Shown here in pieces: positions 1 to 11,649 of a DNA stretch of 64,000 nt; positions within the stretch are counted from its first letter, which is position 1; each line of letters begins with the position of its first letter. This stretch comes from Pezizomycotina sp. ARF18 (Eukaryota; Ascomycota). The notes beneath the pieces were generated by a model that worked only from the letters and a program-made list of their open reading frames with translations, made no database searches and was not told where the DNA came from. Location of the stretch: assembly GCA_002224055.1 (NCBI GenBank), contig AZLU01000043.1:116319-180318 (forward strand). The letters run 5' to 3'. A program made the position numbers and the translations under genes.

Positions 1-329
1 CCCTCTCCATACCTTCCACCCACAGCGGTATGCCAACCTCATTCTCAACCTCTCCTTATCTTCCATACAGCGCGGAGGCTCGGGACACTGTAATAGCACG
101 TGTCGCGTAGTTTTCCAGCAGTTCCAGCAGCCGAGGACCCCTAGGACGTTCAGCCGGTATTTTTCGTCGGGTATTGGAATACCCTTGTCGAGGTGGAGAG
201 CTTCTCGTTGTACGACGGATAGTTTTGGTTCTGGGGAGGGGATTATCCCTTTGCGGGGTGGTCGGAGGACCAGCAGTTCCAGCAGATGTCGTTGAGGTCG
301 ACTGTGTTGGGATTGTTAAGAGGGGACAT
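1..329 (-). CDS. zinc-knuckle repeat protein, partial at window edge
   Basis: This is the N-terminal part of a minus-strand gene that runs off the left edge. It probably starts with MSPLNNPNTVDLND. Two zinc-knuckle-like units are visible, each opening with CWNCW. The first reads CWNCWSSDHPAKG and has lost the last cysteine. The second reads CWNCWKTTRHVLLQC and keeps a CX2CX5HX4C order. The linker contains LSVVQREALHL, which matches linkers in the neighbouring gene at 814-2152, so the two are paralogs. CCHC knuckles normally bind single-stranded nucleic acid. The units are not all in one frame, so introns, decay or base errors are present. CCHC knuckles also occur in Gag proteins, but I see no protease, polymerase or terminal repeat here. 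Confidence 0.5.
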
Positions 330-813
330 GGAGTTCTTTGGTTGGGGTGGATTATAGAGGGGTTGTGGTTGTGCGTGGTGATAGATTTTTGTTATATGAG
401 ATGTTCAGTTGTCAACCGGGGATTTATTGCACCAAGATTTGGGAGCAAATTTTTCAAGGGCTATAAACAGTGAAAACTTATTTTTAAAAAAAGAGGGATG
501 AACAGAGTAGTAGAACAGAGATATATCCAGTATTATTATCATCGCCTTTCTCCAAGGGTCTGCAGGGACATAATACGCTGCTCTAAATTATAGCAGGTGT
601 TTTGGAACGGTAGTGTAGTTCACTAGTATTTTTTGATTTCCGTTGTTATTCCCTCCACGATTCTGTAGACCGCTTATTCTTATCACCTCTCCTTACTAGC
701 TGATAGAACAGTTAACACCTCTTCAAGTTCTTTTCGTGCTTGAAGCCTCCAACATTTTTCCTCTTCATCATTAAGTTCGTAACATGCAATATCGATCATC
801 GTCCAGACTTCTA

Positions 814-2152
814 CTACCAGGTAGACCTAGTATCATTACCCAGCGGAAAGAAGAATTTGCTTTCGTCAACGCTCACTGCTAAGACGCGTTTCAGCTCCTG
901 GACCGCCGGGCTGCGGCGCCAAACGTTAGTCTCCGCTTCGGTACTTCCCATCTTGACCCTATTATGTCCTTCAGTCTCAACCTGGGTAACCTCCTTAGTG
1001 TCCTCGCTCGTGCTAGGCCCGTCTCCGTCGTTCTCGAGTTCATTGCCGCTGACGTCCTGCCCAACGATATCCCGACCAAGCATGACGTTCGGATTGGAGC
1101 TGTTGTGGAGAGTACGACCCCTAGTCGGCGGATTACAGATCGAAAGGAGCTTCTCCAACTTTCGTTAACGTTCGTGAACAAGTTTTCGATACGAACGAGC
1201 GTGTCCGAGACGTTTCGTTTATCTGGTTGATCGAGACGTTAACACTCGCGCGGACGTCCTTGATCTGGTTACAGAGGTCTTCGAATTGTCCGTTCGTCAT
1301 CTGCATGTTACCGCCGTATCCGTCGCGTGCCCGTCCTACCATCTGATAACTACCCATCCCACCACTCCTACCCGTATCCGGAACCGATTCTCCGCGCTTC
1401 AAAAGAGTAAACAAGCTGATACCACCATTACTACCAGCGACGACGCCGTTATTCATACCAGCTCCAACTTCTCCAATAGCAATGCCCTCGTTATCCAACA
1501 TGACCCTCCAATTCCTCGACAGCGGCGCGCCGAGACGAACGCGTAACTCCTCCCTCTCTTTATTCGTAAGCTGCTTCGCGGGACACTCCGTGGCGCGATG
1601 AGCTCTGGAGCTCCAGCAGTTATAGCAAATCCCGTCGGCGAGCATCTGGTCGTACACCGAACCGGGAGGTTTCGGAACACCATGCGGACGCGGATGCGCT
1701 CCCGGTCCTGGACGGTAAGCTGCGGGCTCGGGCAATCAAAACGCTGGTGTCCAGTCCCCCAGCAGTTCCAGCAGCGGCGGTTGTCGCGGCGTTTTGGGAA
1801 GCGGGATTCGGGCTCCAGTTGCTAGCTGTGGTGCTGTTGTACTCGGAGGTAGCAGTGTAAACGCTGCCAAGTTGTTCCTGTTGGTTTGGGGAAGAGGGGA
1901 ACTCCATGGGGATGACGTCGTTAAGTTCGAGCATGCGGCGCCACGGTTCGGAGAGGGGGACGCCGGCTTCGACGCGGAGCTCCTCGCGCTGTTGGACGTT
2001 GAGCTGCGGGAGGGGGCAGGGGAGGCCCTTCTTGCGGTGGTCCGAAGACCAGCAGTTCCAGCAGAGGGAGTCGTCGGATTCGGGCTTGCTGCGGGCGGTA
2101 GTACTGGTGGACGGAGGGCCGTGTTCATCGCGTCTGTTTGAGGTTCAGCCAT
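814..2152 (-). CDS. zinc-knuckle repeat protein, three knuckle units and a coiled-coil tail; possibly decayed
   Basis: The likely start is MAEPQTDAMNTAL at 2152. Three knuckle units follow: CWNCWSSDHRKKGLPC near 2060, CWNCWGTGHQRFDC near 1755 (a perfect CX2CX4HX4C) and CYNCWSSRAHRATEC near 1620. Each is followed by the same linker pattern, roughly CP..L....REELR, and two then carry a PLS..WR.ML segment, so the gene grew by internal repeat duplication. The C-terminal third (about 1300-815) is polar and helix-prone, with FEDLCNQIKDVRASV and a Glu/Thr/Ser-rich end. Nucleic-acid binding is inferred from the knuckles only. The units sit in different frames, about four breaks or introns in all, so it may be a decayed gene. 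A Gag-like origin cannot be excluded but nothing else of such an element is present. Confidence 0.45.
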
Positions 2153-2321
2153 GATAAATGGAAATTTTTTTCGCTTTGGTTGCTTGTTAGATGGCAGTGT
2201 TGTAAGTTTGCCGGGGCAAGATGGTTTGTTGTTTTTGAGCTTTCTGATTTTGAGCAGTTCCCTAAGTATTCCTATCAATAATGACAGAAATATTTGGCCA
2301 AGCACCATTACTAAAATTAAA

Positions 2322-2322
2322 A

Positions 2323-2356
<34 letters not shown>
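2322..2356. repeat. (AAT)n microsatellite
   Basis: An uninterrupted run of about eleven AAT trinucleotides lies in the 5' flank of the zinc-knuckle gene. Confidence 0.95.
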
Positions 2357-2357
<1 letters not shown>

Positions 2358-2479
2358 TAGCTTAGCAATAATAAGGTGGAAAAAAATAGGAAAAAAATGC
2401 TAGCTATTGGGCATGCAAAGAGGCATGTCAAATCTATAGGCATCGAGGTGATGCTTGTATAGCTGAGGAACAACGAACT

Positions 2480-3440
2480 TCAGCTAGAGATATCAGTTCT
2501 CAGCTGGAGATGTCAAGGAGATTACGACGACAAGGCTCTGCGAGCCGTCGAGGCAGACTGCATATATTATATCAAGATTGTAGTATCATCAGTTCATTAT
2601 ATATAGCATCGTGTATTCCTCAGTTAGTCTAGTTAGTTCTGTAGTCAAATCCACAAGTTCGATCCCATCCTACATTATTAGATATCATACCATACATCTG
2701 CGCCAGCAAAAAGACAAATACGGAAGACGCCAAACAATAGTGAAGTGCTGCTAAGAAACGACAGAATAGAGATAGCCAACTTAAAAGCAAAAGAGCTAAG
2801 TACACTGAAAGCGTGATTAAGTTAGTCGTCCTAGATCTGCCTTTTTTATATACCTAAAGGCATAAAATCCATCCTCGTCTTGCTTCAGAATACTGTAAGT
2901 TTCTTTGAAGAAATTCCTGCTTGTCTTGACTCCTTGTTTTCTATAAGATGTGATATTGATTTTGAAGGGCCTACTATCAAGAGTCAAGTAAGCTAATGAC
3001 ATCTCTCAGGAAAAAGGTTAAAAACCCCATATGATAACAATAATTACGACAATATATAAAATTGAAAATAGCAATAGCTTAACACTAAGCAATGTTTCCA
3101 TGAAGTAGCACATTAGACCCTGTCCGATGATCCAATCCGAGAGTGTATGCGTTTTTAATCGGCATGTCGGGAGGACTAAAAGGACCTCAATGAAATGCTT
3201 TAAGTACTCAGCGCGTGGAGTAGTGCGTCTATGATCTTGGCGTGGATAACCTGCAATAAGTCGAGTACGTATAAGGTGAGCGTAAGTTCCATAGGTTCGA
3301 AATCAGGGGGTATCCAGTTAGCAGGATCCCAACCAGGTCGTCTAGCTCAATAGAGGCCTCAGAGTGAACGCAGGTGGGTGGAGGTCATTTATATTTTGGT
3401 CATACGTTTTCTGCCAAGACTAGTTAGCGTTTTGTAGCTC
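2480..3440. other. gene-poor interval
   Basis: I see only short unsupported frames. A 61-codon frame on the minus strand at 2817-3002 has no recognisable motif. Around 2479-2515 there is a short direct repeat (CAGCTAGAGATATCAGT / CAGCTGGAGATGTCA). Confidence 0.6.
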
Positions 3441-3442
3441 CG

Positions 3443-5831
3443 CTATTGCGGGAAAATCTGTAATGAATCGGTTTCCAACAGGCGTACTTCTCGTATGCCA
3501 CTCCTGGCTAATCTGGGCTTCTTGATGCCGGTAGGTATACTAAATACTTCGAGTTTATTTGTCCTATAATCATTGGCCGGTTGTACTGATCCCCATCTAA
3601 GCGGGAAAAACTGCGTAAAGCTAATCCTGCAACACATTTCAGTGTATCCGGTTGGGACGTCGTGCGTCTTATCGGCTTGGAGAACACTAAGTTCCTAGAG
3701 TAGAGCTTGTGGCTGGTTCCGGTTTAGTGTCGCCCAGCTCCCGCTTTGACCTACTGCCTGCCAGGGAAGTTTAAAAGTCATTGCAATGACGCCAGATGGA
3801 TCATAAAAGCTCAGTCGTGCCTGCTTTTCCTCGAAGCCATTGCTCCCGATCTTTATTTGTTGTAAGGAGTCCTGAAGCAAGGTGGAGAAGTATCGTATGC
3901 CTTCATAAACAATCAAGCTTTTTTCAATCACCTCTTCAACACGTACGGCGCGAGTAGCTCTGTTGCTTTCATTGTAACAAGTACCTCCGGCCCAGCTAAG
4001 CAAGGATAGACAACCACCAACAAAGCATTGCAAGGCTCTAAAGACGAATATAGCTTAAGAACGTTTTTCTGCGACTTTATTCTCCGCTTGATAAATTATC
4101 AAATGACGCGGTGGCTCTCTCCAAGATACTGTAGAACTTTTCTGGCCCGAATCGTGACATGTCGTCAGGAACAGCTCATTTACTTCGAGGTCTGCCTTGG
4201 AGGGGATCTGGTTGTCCCCTCCACAACACCTGAGCCCGAGACCCTAGCCTCATCTCCGCAACCTGTAATCATGTTAGAATCGACTGGATAACTCACATCT
4301 GAAAAAAAAATCAGAAGCTTCAGCTTCCCCTACCTTCTATTAATAAGACTCTATACTGGGCGACGTTGGAATCGCGCGTAATCCAGATGCGCAGCGGCCC
4401 GTACGGGGGCGAATATGGAAATATATATAAGTTTTCCGTGGGAATACGGCGCAAATCGGCTCGGCCGCCGAAGCCATCCTCGATCCATTTAAAAATCCCT
4501 GTCATAAAAAAGACATTAATCAGTTAACTATTATATCTCTGCGCGGAACCACTATTCCTAAGAACTGTTTGATGGCGTACCTGATAAGACTTTAGGAGGG
4601 TCACCCGTTTAATCTCACACTGGGATAATATATTCACTCTGCAGCAAACCATGCTCCAAGCAGAGGTGCTTTTTGATAACTTATTGCATGACCCGCATGG
4701 AAGACCATTGTCACACTAAGGTTATCAACGTCAACACTGTACAATATTATCTATAATTGGTTTAAATAGGAACCAGCAAATTTAAAGACTTGGACAGAGT
4801 AACTTGATATGATCAAGGCTTGGGGTACCTTGAGATTGTACCTACGACACCTGACGCAAGGAGATAATTTTTTGACGTCCTCTCTATTTTGGATATCCAT
4901 CTTGGTTCTCTTCCGCATAGGGAACGTATGCTCAGGACGCGCTCGCGTCGGCTTGTCCGGCGATTCCATAATAAATACGGATTCCAGTTCGTTTCCACGA
5001 GCCGAAAGTTCCGCCTCGCGTCTTCTTTTGCGATGCTGGTTGCTATGATAATCCGCCGCTACGTAGTGCTGAAACTCGATCTCCGCCGAGGGTTTGTTCT
5101 GCTGGATTGACATGGACTTCTCGATACGACGCTCTGGATTTTGGGGATACCGTATCAGTGGAAGAAATATAAAACATACAACCATAAGGGTCCCCAAAAT
5201 ACCAATATTCTGATCCATGCGGGTGTTTACCGCTGAACGTCGGCGGTACTCCAGCAGAAGGATCCGAGATGTCACTGGTCGATTGGGAATGATTTTCCTG
5301 AACCGTCATGCGAGGCGGCGTCGCAAGCAGTGATTCCACGCCTTCGTAGAGGGCTTCAGAGTCGATCGAGAAATCCGGGTTCAGGATACCTAATTGTAAT
5401 CGTTCGTCCTGGGCTGGCACTCGCTCAGGTGCGGGGAGCGGCAATTCCTGGTTTCCGGATGCTTTCCGAATTCGATGGATGGATCCAATGTCACACCAAG
5501 GTTAAGACCCTGCAGCTGAAAGCTTTCCAAGTAATAACTCTGACGCGGTGCCGCCGCGTCTATGGACGCTTCCGTCTCAGTAAACGGATGTAATTCCATG
5601 CCGAGGTCGAGTCGGGGTCTTCCAACTGAAAGTTTTCCGGGAAGGATGAGTCCCAAGGCACAGCTACAGCGCCTGCATCGTCCAATATATCTTCCAGAAA
5701 CAAGCCATCTCCTGTATGACTGGTCAACTCGCAGTCGGCCCACGCTGGGGCGACCCAGCGTTGCCTCCCTCGTATAATGCAGCGCCGACTTCGTCTGGGA
5801 AGGAGGAGGACTGAAATATTTGTGATGCCAT
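3443..5831 (-). CDS. Zn(II)2Cys6 zinc-cluster transcription factor with internal zinc cluster
   Basis: The gene starts at MASQIFQSSSFPDEV (5831). Exon 1 encodes an acidic, activation-like head (DGLFLEDILDD and EDPDST), then about 200 polar residues, a basic stretch (HRKRRREAE, MRKRTK) and CVRCRRYNLK. A 113-nt intron (4716-4828, GTACCC...TTAG) splits the zinc cluster, and the next exon opens exactly with CDNGLPCGSC and continues to WSMVCCR. Together this gives C-x2-C-x6-C-x5-C-x2-C-x13-C, the fungal binuclear cluster that binds CGG-type DNA sites, with a long last loop. Downstream exons hold a conserved-looking FKWIEDGFGG...LRIWITRD block near 4500-4330 and a helical C-terminal part near 4030-3700. 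A good intron (GTAGGT...TTGCAG) precedes the last exon. Exon 1 has three or four apparent single-base frame slips. It acts in the nucleus; its target pathway is unknown. Exact exon ends in the 3' half are uncertain. Confidence 0.75.
4716..4828 (-). other. intron splitting the zinc cluster
   Basis: The donor GTACCC directly follows the third-cysteine-flanking lysine codon. The acceptor TTAG directly precedes TGT-GAC, which restores the third cysteine. The 113-nt length is ordinary for Pezizomycotina. Confidence 0.75.
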
Positions 5832-5859
5832 GATATCGAGGGAAAAACGACAAGTTTGA

Positions 5860-7080
5860 AGCTATTTCGCAGAGCTATGGCACTCTGGCGGGAATCTGGA
5901 GGAGATCCGGCGCATATTTATATTGAAAGCCTCGCGAAGTTTCGTGTCAAGATGAGGCTCCGAAAATGGCGATCGGTTCACTTCTCTTGGCAAAGTCGCA
6001 AACAACCGATCGCTTATTTAGGTTTAGCTCCGTCGCATTTATTTTGCACCGGTCGCCCTTTAGGCTTAGCTGCCGTAAGTCTTGGCGTCGCTTGACTCCT
6101 CGAATAGTCCCCTCCTCAAAAGCGCCATGTTCAAGAAGGGATGAATTACGCGACCGACGATTTCGGGGCGATGATGAAATTTTATCAGGGTGAAGAAATA
6201 CTTTGACGGACGATGTTTAATTTCGTCTCAATGATTTAAGGGTCCGTGTCAAGAATGACAGTATCAAGGCGGTAGGTCTAGACTTCCTTGAAATTCGTGA
6301 TATACAATAAAAATCCTTTCGCAATCCTAAAAGAAATCGTGTGTTATTCCTGTACCCAGAAAGGAGAAAAGGAGACTACTAAAAGGAAATTCAATAGAAC
6401 TTAAAGAAATCTTACAGGAGCCGTAAAAAGCCTCAGTACTTAGTATCCGGCTCCCTCAAACATGGTGGTTCTAGCCGCTTACAATCTGATCGCAGTTTAT
6501 TTACAGTATTTTTACGTCCGTGATCGTCTTGTTTTTAGGATTTTGTATAGTTGTTTCTCACCTCTTTTAGGGCAAGGCGTCGGAAGGTGAAGAGACGTGA
6601 GCGAACGAAATGGATGTTGTCAGCCCAAAGACTCGTCGAACCCAGCCTATCCACCAGGAAAAGGCCCAGGAGATTTTTTCTTAAAGGGAAGAAAATATAT
6701 ATCGTCTTTCTATTAAAGCAAGCAATAAGTATATAAAGAGAGTAAACTCTCATGCGTGCATTAGACGCCCTAAGAAAAACCATTGCAGAAGTCCCTATAC
6801 AGTAAAACCCATGGAATTCCGATTATTCTTCACTTTCTTGGGTTAGATCACTTGATAATCTTCTCACTAGACATGTACTAGCATCGACGTACTCTTATAG
6901 TCGAGTAGGCAACCTCAAAAGCGCATTTGGATTCATCACACCTACCTACGTTGCGGGATGCTTCAATCTCACTCAACATTTCTATTAGTATTCAGCATTG
7001 CGCTAGATAGATCCATATCCAACGGCGGAGGATCGATCTAACCGATAAATTTTCAACCGACGTATTAAACCGGGCTGCAC
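5860..7080. other. intergenic, nothing recognised
   Basis: AT-rich sequence upstream of the zinc-cluster gene. The longest frames (about 80 codons near 5856-6095 and 6535-6783) are low-complexity or basic and show no domain, so I leave them out as genes. Confidence 0.6.
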
Positions 7081-7083
7081 AAT

Positions 7084-7153
7084 GGTTGGATATTTACACC
7101 ATTATCCACTTAAAAAATTTTGGCGAACGTGGATAATGGTGTAAATCTCCACC
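7084..7153. repeat. near-perfect 26-bp inverted repeat (hairpin; MITE-like)
   Basis: The left arm 7084-7109 contains ATTTACACCATTATCCAC. The right arm 7129-7153 is its reverse complement with about two mismatches. The loop is 19 nt (7110-7128) and A/T-rich. It may be a very short foldback element or the remnant of transposon termini. Confidence 0.7.
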
Positions 7154-7382
7154 ACTATCCAGCTTCATCAAAACCAGATGAATACTATGAGTTATGATTG
7201 TTCAATTATTTTTTTTGTTTCACAACATATTGCGTACTGGCGACATCTCAATCTACGGTTCTTTCCTAGCCTCATTTTTTTTTACATGGTACTCCAGTCT
7301 CCTATACTAGACCTATATTGAAACCATTTATATATTAATTAACTGCGACCGTGATGGATACCTTCGTTAGCAGACACCGCAA

Positions 7383-9017
7383 ATGGCCCTTGAAAAGGAC
7401 AGAGCGGACGGGATCCTAGATATCCTAGGACGTTTCCAGCTCCGTCGAAACGAAATCGTACCTCCGCGATCGACTCGCCGCCTCCGGATCCGGCGTCAAA
7501 GTGAAATTCCGCAGCAGGATCTACCTGCTAGACTCCCCGCCGAGACCCCCGCCGAGATAATACAGAATGCTACGAAGACGAGTGCCGCTCGCACGAGAAG
7601 TGCAAAGCCAAAGAGATCCACTCCGCCAAGGCAGAGGCCCAGGTATTACGGGCAGGACGAAGCGTCCGACATGGAAACTTGGAGCGCGTTTTCGGAAGAG
7701 GGAGTCTCTGTGCAGATCGCCTGGTGGGGAAGCACAGTTTTCTACTGACATGCAAGCAGCTGTATTCGGTCGGCTTTCCCGTGGTTTGCTCTACCTTCAG
7801 GACGCGCCACCCTCTCGAAGAGGAGGAGCGGCAGATACAAAGGTCAAGCAGTACGGCGAGTTAGCCTACGTCAAGCACCTAAAGCTCGCGCTAAATTCAT
7901 TTCCCGAGAGGGATGAGATGAAGATCATGGGTTGTGACGATTACCGGCGGGCAAGCGGAGGTGAGGTCCGCTATTTGTTTTCCAATAAGAGGAAAAAAGT
8001 GGCGAACCAAATGAAAACGCCAAGTTGCTGCAAACTATGCGCCTTAGCCATGGTGATCTTGAGTTTCCCAGCTAACCAAGTATCCTCCCCAAGAAAATAA
8101 AATAAAATACAAACAGACCCTTTCGATTACAAAGGTTTCAAGTTCGACCCCATAGACCATCGGAACGATCAGAGACTCTTCGCATTGCCACCCTGAGCAA
8201 GCGTTCCAAAACGCTTCTTGAAAGACTCAACCGCGCTGTTGGCGGTGGACCGAATTTAATATCCCTAGAAATTATCTCCGATGTGGAGCCGGCCCTTTAT
8301 AGCCCAAAGGCACGATTCTCTATCATCGCTACATTGGCGAATACTTGAGGTCCTGGATCCTTTGGCAGTACGGGTACTCGTTCCTGCATACCGTCGCGCA
8401 CGCCGGCGAGGGCGTCATCACCCGGCCGCTGAAGGCCTTAAAATTACGTACTCCGAGCACCGAGAGCGCCAGGTACCTGTTTGGTTGTTGTTCGTGGCGA
8501 AGAAGGCGGAAAGTATCGCGACCGCGGCTTCGGCAGCGGTAGAACTACGAGGTCTTTCGTTATGCGCCACCTGAACTGGTCGCCGATTCCCCGTGACGAG
8601 CAACCGGTGCGGCAAACTTTGCCTTCCTCGCGTATTGTGGGCCTGGTGGAACTGGATCTGAAACCGGCTGTTGTGCAAGCTACCAGCCTAGCAGCAGTCG
8701 CCGGAGCGTCTCCTGGTATGAAAAGGCTCCACCTCTCCGAGATATACACCTCACTAGAGACCGCCGGATCGAATGCGGGCTGGTCAGAGGTATTCACCGG
8801 CTTCCGAAATAGCTGTAGGGCCCTCTTAGACGTCCGTTTTTCGGGGCTGACGAGCCCGAGCTACTACGGATACGGGACGGCGCCCGAGAGCGATGCAGGA
8901 AGGTGCCATGAAATAAGCCACAGTATGGGTTCTGCAGCAGGTCTGCGGTACGACGTCATATGGTCGACCGAGCCCAATGATTTTGCATCCTGCGCCAGTT
9001 GGTTCGGCAGGTGCTAA
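7383..9017 (+). CDS. F-box / leucine-rich-repeat-like protein (fragmented frames)
   Basis: Several plus-strand frame pieces fit the fungal F-box/LRR layout. LLTCKQLYSVGFPVVC near 7755 resembles the end of an F-box followed by the usual 'all cell-polarity' helix. YGELAYVKHLKLAL near 7855 is the typical first strand of the LRR-like region. LVELDLKPAVVQATSL and SPGMKRLHLSEIY near 8640-8740 look like successive leucine-rich units, ending with ASCASWFGRC at 9017. F-box proteins recruit substrates to SCF ubiquitin ligases in nucleus or cytosol. The N-terminal 120 residues (from 7383) are basic and not diagnostic, so the true start is unclear. Several frame slips occur. Alternatively this could be two adjacent genes. 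Confidence 0.5.
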
Positions 9018-9029
9018 AGAGGAGGCAGA

Positions 9030-10080
9030 TTATTTTACGCCGGAACGTGTCGTGAAGATGTCAAGTGACGAAATTTTATGTGGAACTGCGAAGGCATTTA
9101 CGGAAGCCGGTCCCAGAAAACTCCGTGGTGCAATCGCAGACTAGTGAGGATTAGTCTTACGGGAGACCACGGTACACTATCTCGCGCTTTTTCCCCCTGT
9201 TTCTGCATCTTGGTAGATTTTAATTTCTTCTATCTTCTGGAGGCATAAGCGCAAGGAAAGGCAGGTGCATGCCTGAAGCTGATGTATTCCTAACCCATTC
9301 TTGACCGTTTTACGGTCATAATCTTTTCAAGTTTAGTTTCGCGCGAGTTTTATAGTAGTTAGGCTCAGAATGATAGTCGATACCATCTAATCACTGCCTT
9401 GAGAATATATTAAGAAGTCTCCTTAGTATATGTCGATTCAAGCCTACAGTATCTGCGCCAGCACTGAAAAATACGTATTTATAAACGGTTCCAGTTTTAC
9501 ACCGATTATGATGATGCTCCGGATCGCTACTTTATAAACACGAATACTGGCCCGGAAACCAAAAGCTAGCTAACTAGTAGTTCTTCATAGTCACACCAAT
9601 ATTCGTTACTTTGTATATCACTCAGCAATATATAGAGCAATGTTTGAAGTTATTTGGGAAAGCATTTTTCGTATTCAACACCCTAATGAAAAATAGACCT
9701 CCTGTGATATGATACTACCCACAAGCCGCTCTAGAGTATCAATCCCCCGTCAGAATGAAGTAGTAGTAATTTTTTTTTCTTTTTTTTCTTTTTTTGTTGG
9801 CAGAAAATATTGTTGGAAGACGAAAAACTTTTTTGCGGTGAGGAGAGGGAAAAAAGTGAAGCACTATAATATAAAAAAATTTAACAGAGAATTAAAAGGG
9901 GTGATAGTGCATTTTAGGGGGATGGTTGCGAATGTGAAAAAATATTAGTAGTTAAGGTCCGCTGAAAAAAAAATATGTGAAAATAATGACAACCATTTGC
10001 CTTGTCCTATTAAAAAAGAAAGAAGAAAAGAAAGGAATAAAGCTAGGGGAAGCATAATTTTCCAAGCCCTTCATGATCGA
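9030..10080. other. intergenic, nothing recognised
   Basis: AT-rich. The frame at 9709-9948 is lysine/phenylalanine-rich low complexity, and I do not regard it as a gene. Confidence 0.6.
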
Positions 10081-10091
10081 AAACACTAGAC

Positions 10092-11625
10092 TTAGAAAAG
10101 GCCGAACAAATCATCGACGGCGCTACCGGTTGACGACGCCTGCGGGTCTCCGGATGAAGTATTGCGATTGGCGGGCAATCCGGACGACCTCGCAACTGCA
10201 GTACCGCGGGCAGAACTCCAAACAGCAGCAGCAGCGCTCGGAAACGAGCTGGCCCTCGCTTCCAAGTTGACGACCTTCCCCTGCAGCTCCTTAACTTGAG
10301 CCTTGAGCTCCCCGATGGTCTGGCATTCGGCACGCAGCGATTCGATTTCTGCTTGAGAACCTGGATCTCCTCCGCGTGCAGTTTGCCCACGTTAACGGTG
10401 GTGCTTTTGGGGTTGCGATATCTTCGACAGCACTACGGGGCGGACGGTTGTTCTTATACATAGTGAGGACCTTGTCGAGATCCTCGCGGAGCTCCTTGAC
10501 CGTGGGGTTTTGTTCTGAGCATTTGATCCGTTGGCGATTTTGGGAGCATTCGATCCGTTGGCGGTGGTGGTGGCATTCTTCTTGTCGTTTTCAAGCTGGG
10601 TAGCATCGCCATATCCGTAATGATCGTTCTCCGCCAAAACCCCTTCGACAATCCTATCAACCTCGTTCTCATCAACTCCGTCGTCGTAGTTCACCTTGGG
10701 AACGCTGATCCTGGTGGGATTCCACCTACTCGCCGCGGTCGTCTTGCGCTCCGGTAAGCCCATGCTGTTGATCTTAGCCGCAGTCGAGACCTGCTGCGTG
10801 CCGTTGGCAGTCGAAGTGGAAGGTTCGAGATCACCGAGCTTCGGAAGAATGAAGATCAACTCCTCCGACTCATCAGACGCGATGGAAGCCGTATCGTTAA
10901 CCTTTTCGGCCCGTTCAGTAGCGATAGCCGTTGAGACATTCGGATTAATGCTGGATTCGCTCTCAACAGCTTCGGTCCTAGCATCCTCTCGTTGTTTCCC
11001 CCATTTCCTTCTGAATATTCGCTTCTTTGCGTTCCGCCGCCGGAACCGGTTTGATCTCAGCCTCTGAGAACCCTTGGGTGGGCGCTGAAATATGCCAGAA
11101 TACATGTCCCCGTGTGCAACCCTCCTGAGCCTATCTGAGACAGGCGTGTCCTCTGATGAACTGGGGTTGCAGGTGAAGTTGAAACGCGACCCCCTTTCGA
11201 TGGGTAGAAGGATTGGCAGAACCGGCGCAACCGTTGACGGAGTTATTAGAAGACTGATCAGCGAGTGGAGACGGATCGGTGTTGAGTCCGGGAGCCTGGC
11301 GAGCAGTGCGATAAGTACGGTTTGGCGTAGGCGTAACCGGTGAGAGTTAGAGATCCCAGGTCTCATGTGGCATACATGAGGGTTTTCGGATTATTGCGGA
11401 CGATCTGGTGATCGGCTGGGTTCCGGGGGAGGTAGTGCGAGGTTTGAGGCTCGTAGAAGAGTTTGAGTTGGAAAGACGGGAGTGTTGTTTGGGACGGGAG
11501 GAAGCTGCGGGAGTCTTCGAAGGCAACGGCGGTGGAAGATGACGTTCGGATGGAGTGGAGCTTTTCCAGTTGCTGTTGGAACTTTCCGGCGGGTTCATTT
11601 CTCCAAAGGCGTTGGTTGGGTCCAT
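10092..11625 (-). CDS. coiled-coil protein of unknown function
   Basis: The likely start is MDPTNAFGEMNPPESS (11625), followed by a Ser/Pro-rich head. The middle is well supported as coding. It has a basic patch near 11060-10990, an acidic segment (SDESEELIF), an internal repeat (ANGSNAPKIANGSNAQ) and an acidic VNYDDGVDENEVDRI block. The C-terminus is a coiled coil with clear heptads (VKELREDLDKVLTMYKNN, then IESLRAECQTIGELKAQV and KELQGKVVNLEA) and ends ...SAVDDLFGLF at 10092. Three or four frame slips separate these pieces without loss of coding character. It has no near relative in the window, and I do not recognise the family. Confidence 0.55.
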
Positions 11626-11649
11626 ATTGACGAAAAAACAATAGAAGTC

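Noticed and set aside
1-2152. LTR-retroelement Gag
   Set aside because: Only knuckles are present. I found no protease, reverse transcriptase, integrase, primer-binding site or terminal repeats, and two adjacent genes share the units, so I keep it as a knuckle-repeat gene with low certainty.
9709-9948. 79-codon plus frame
   Set aside because: Phe/Lys low complexity from AT-rich homopolymers, with no motif.
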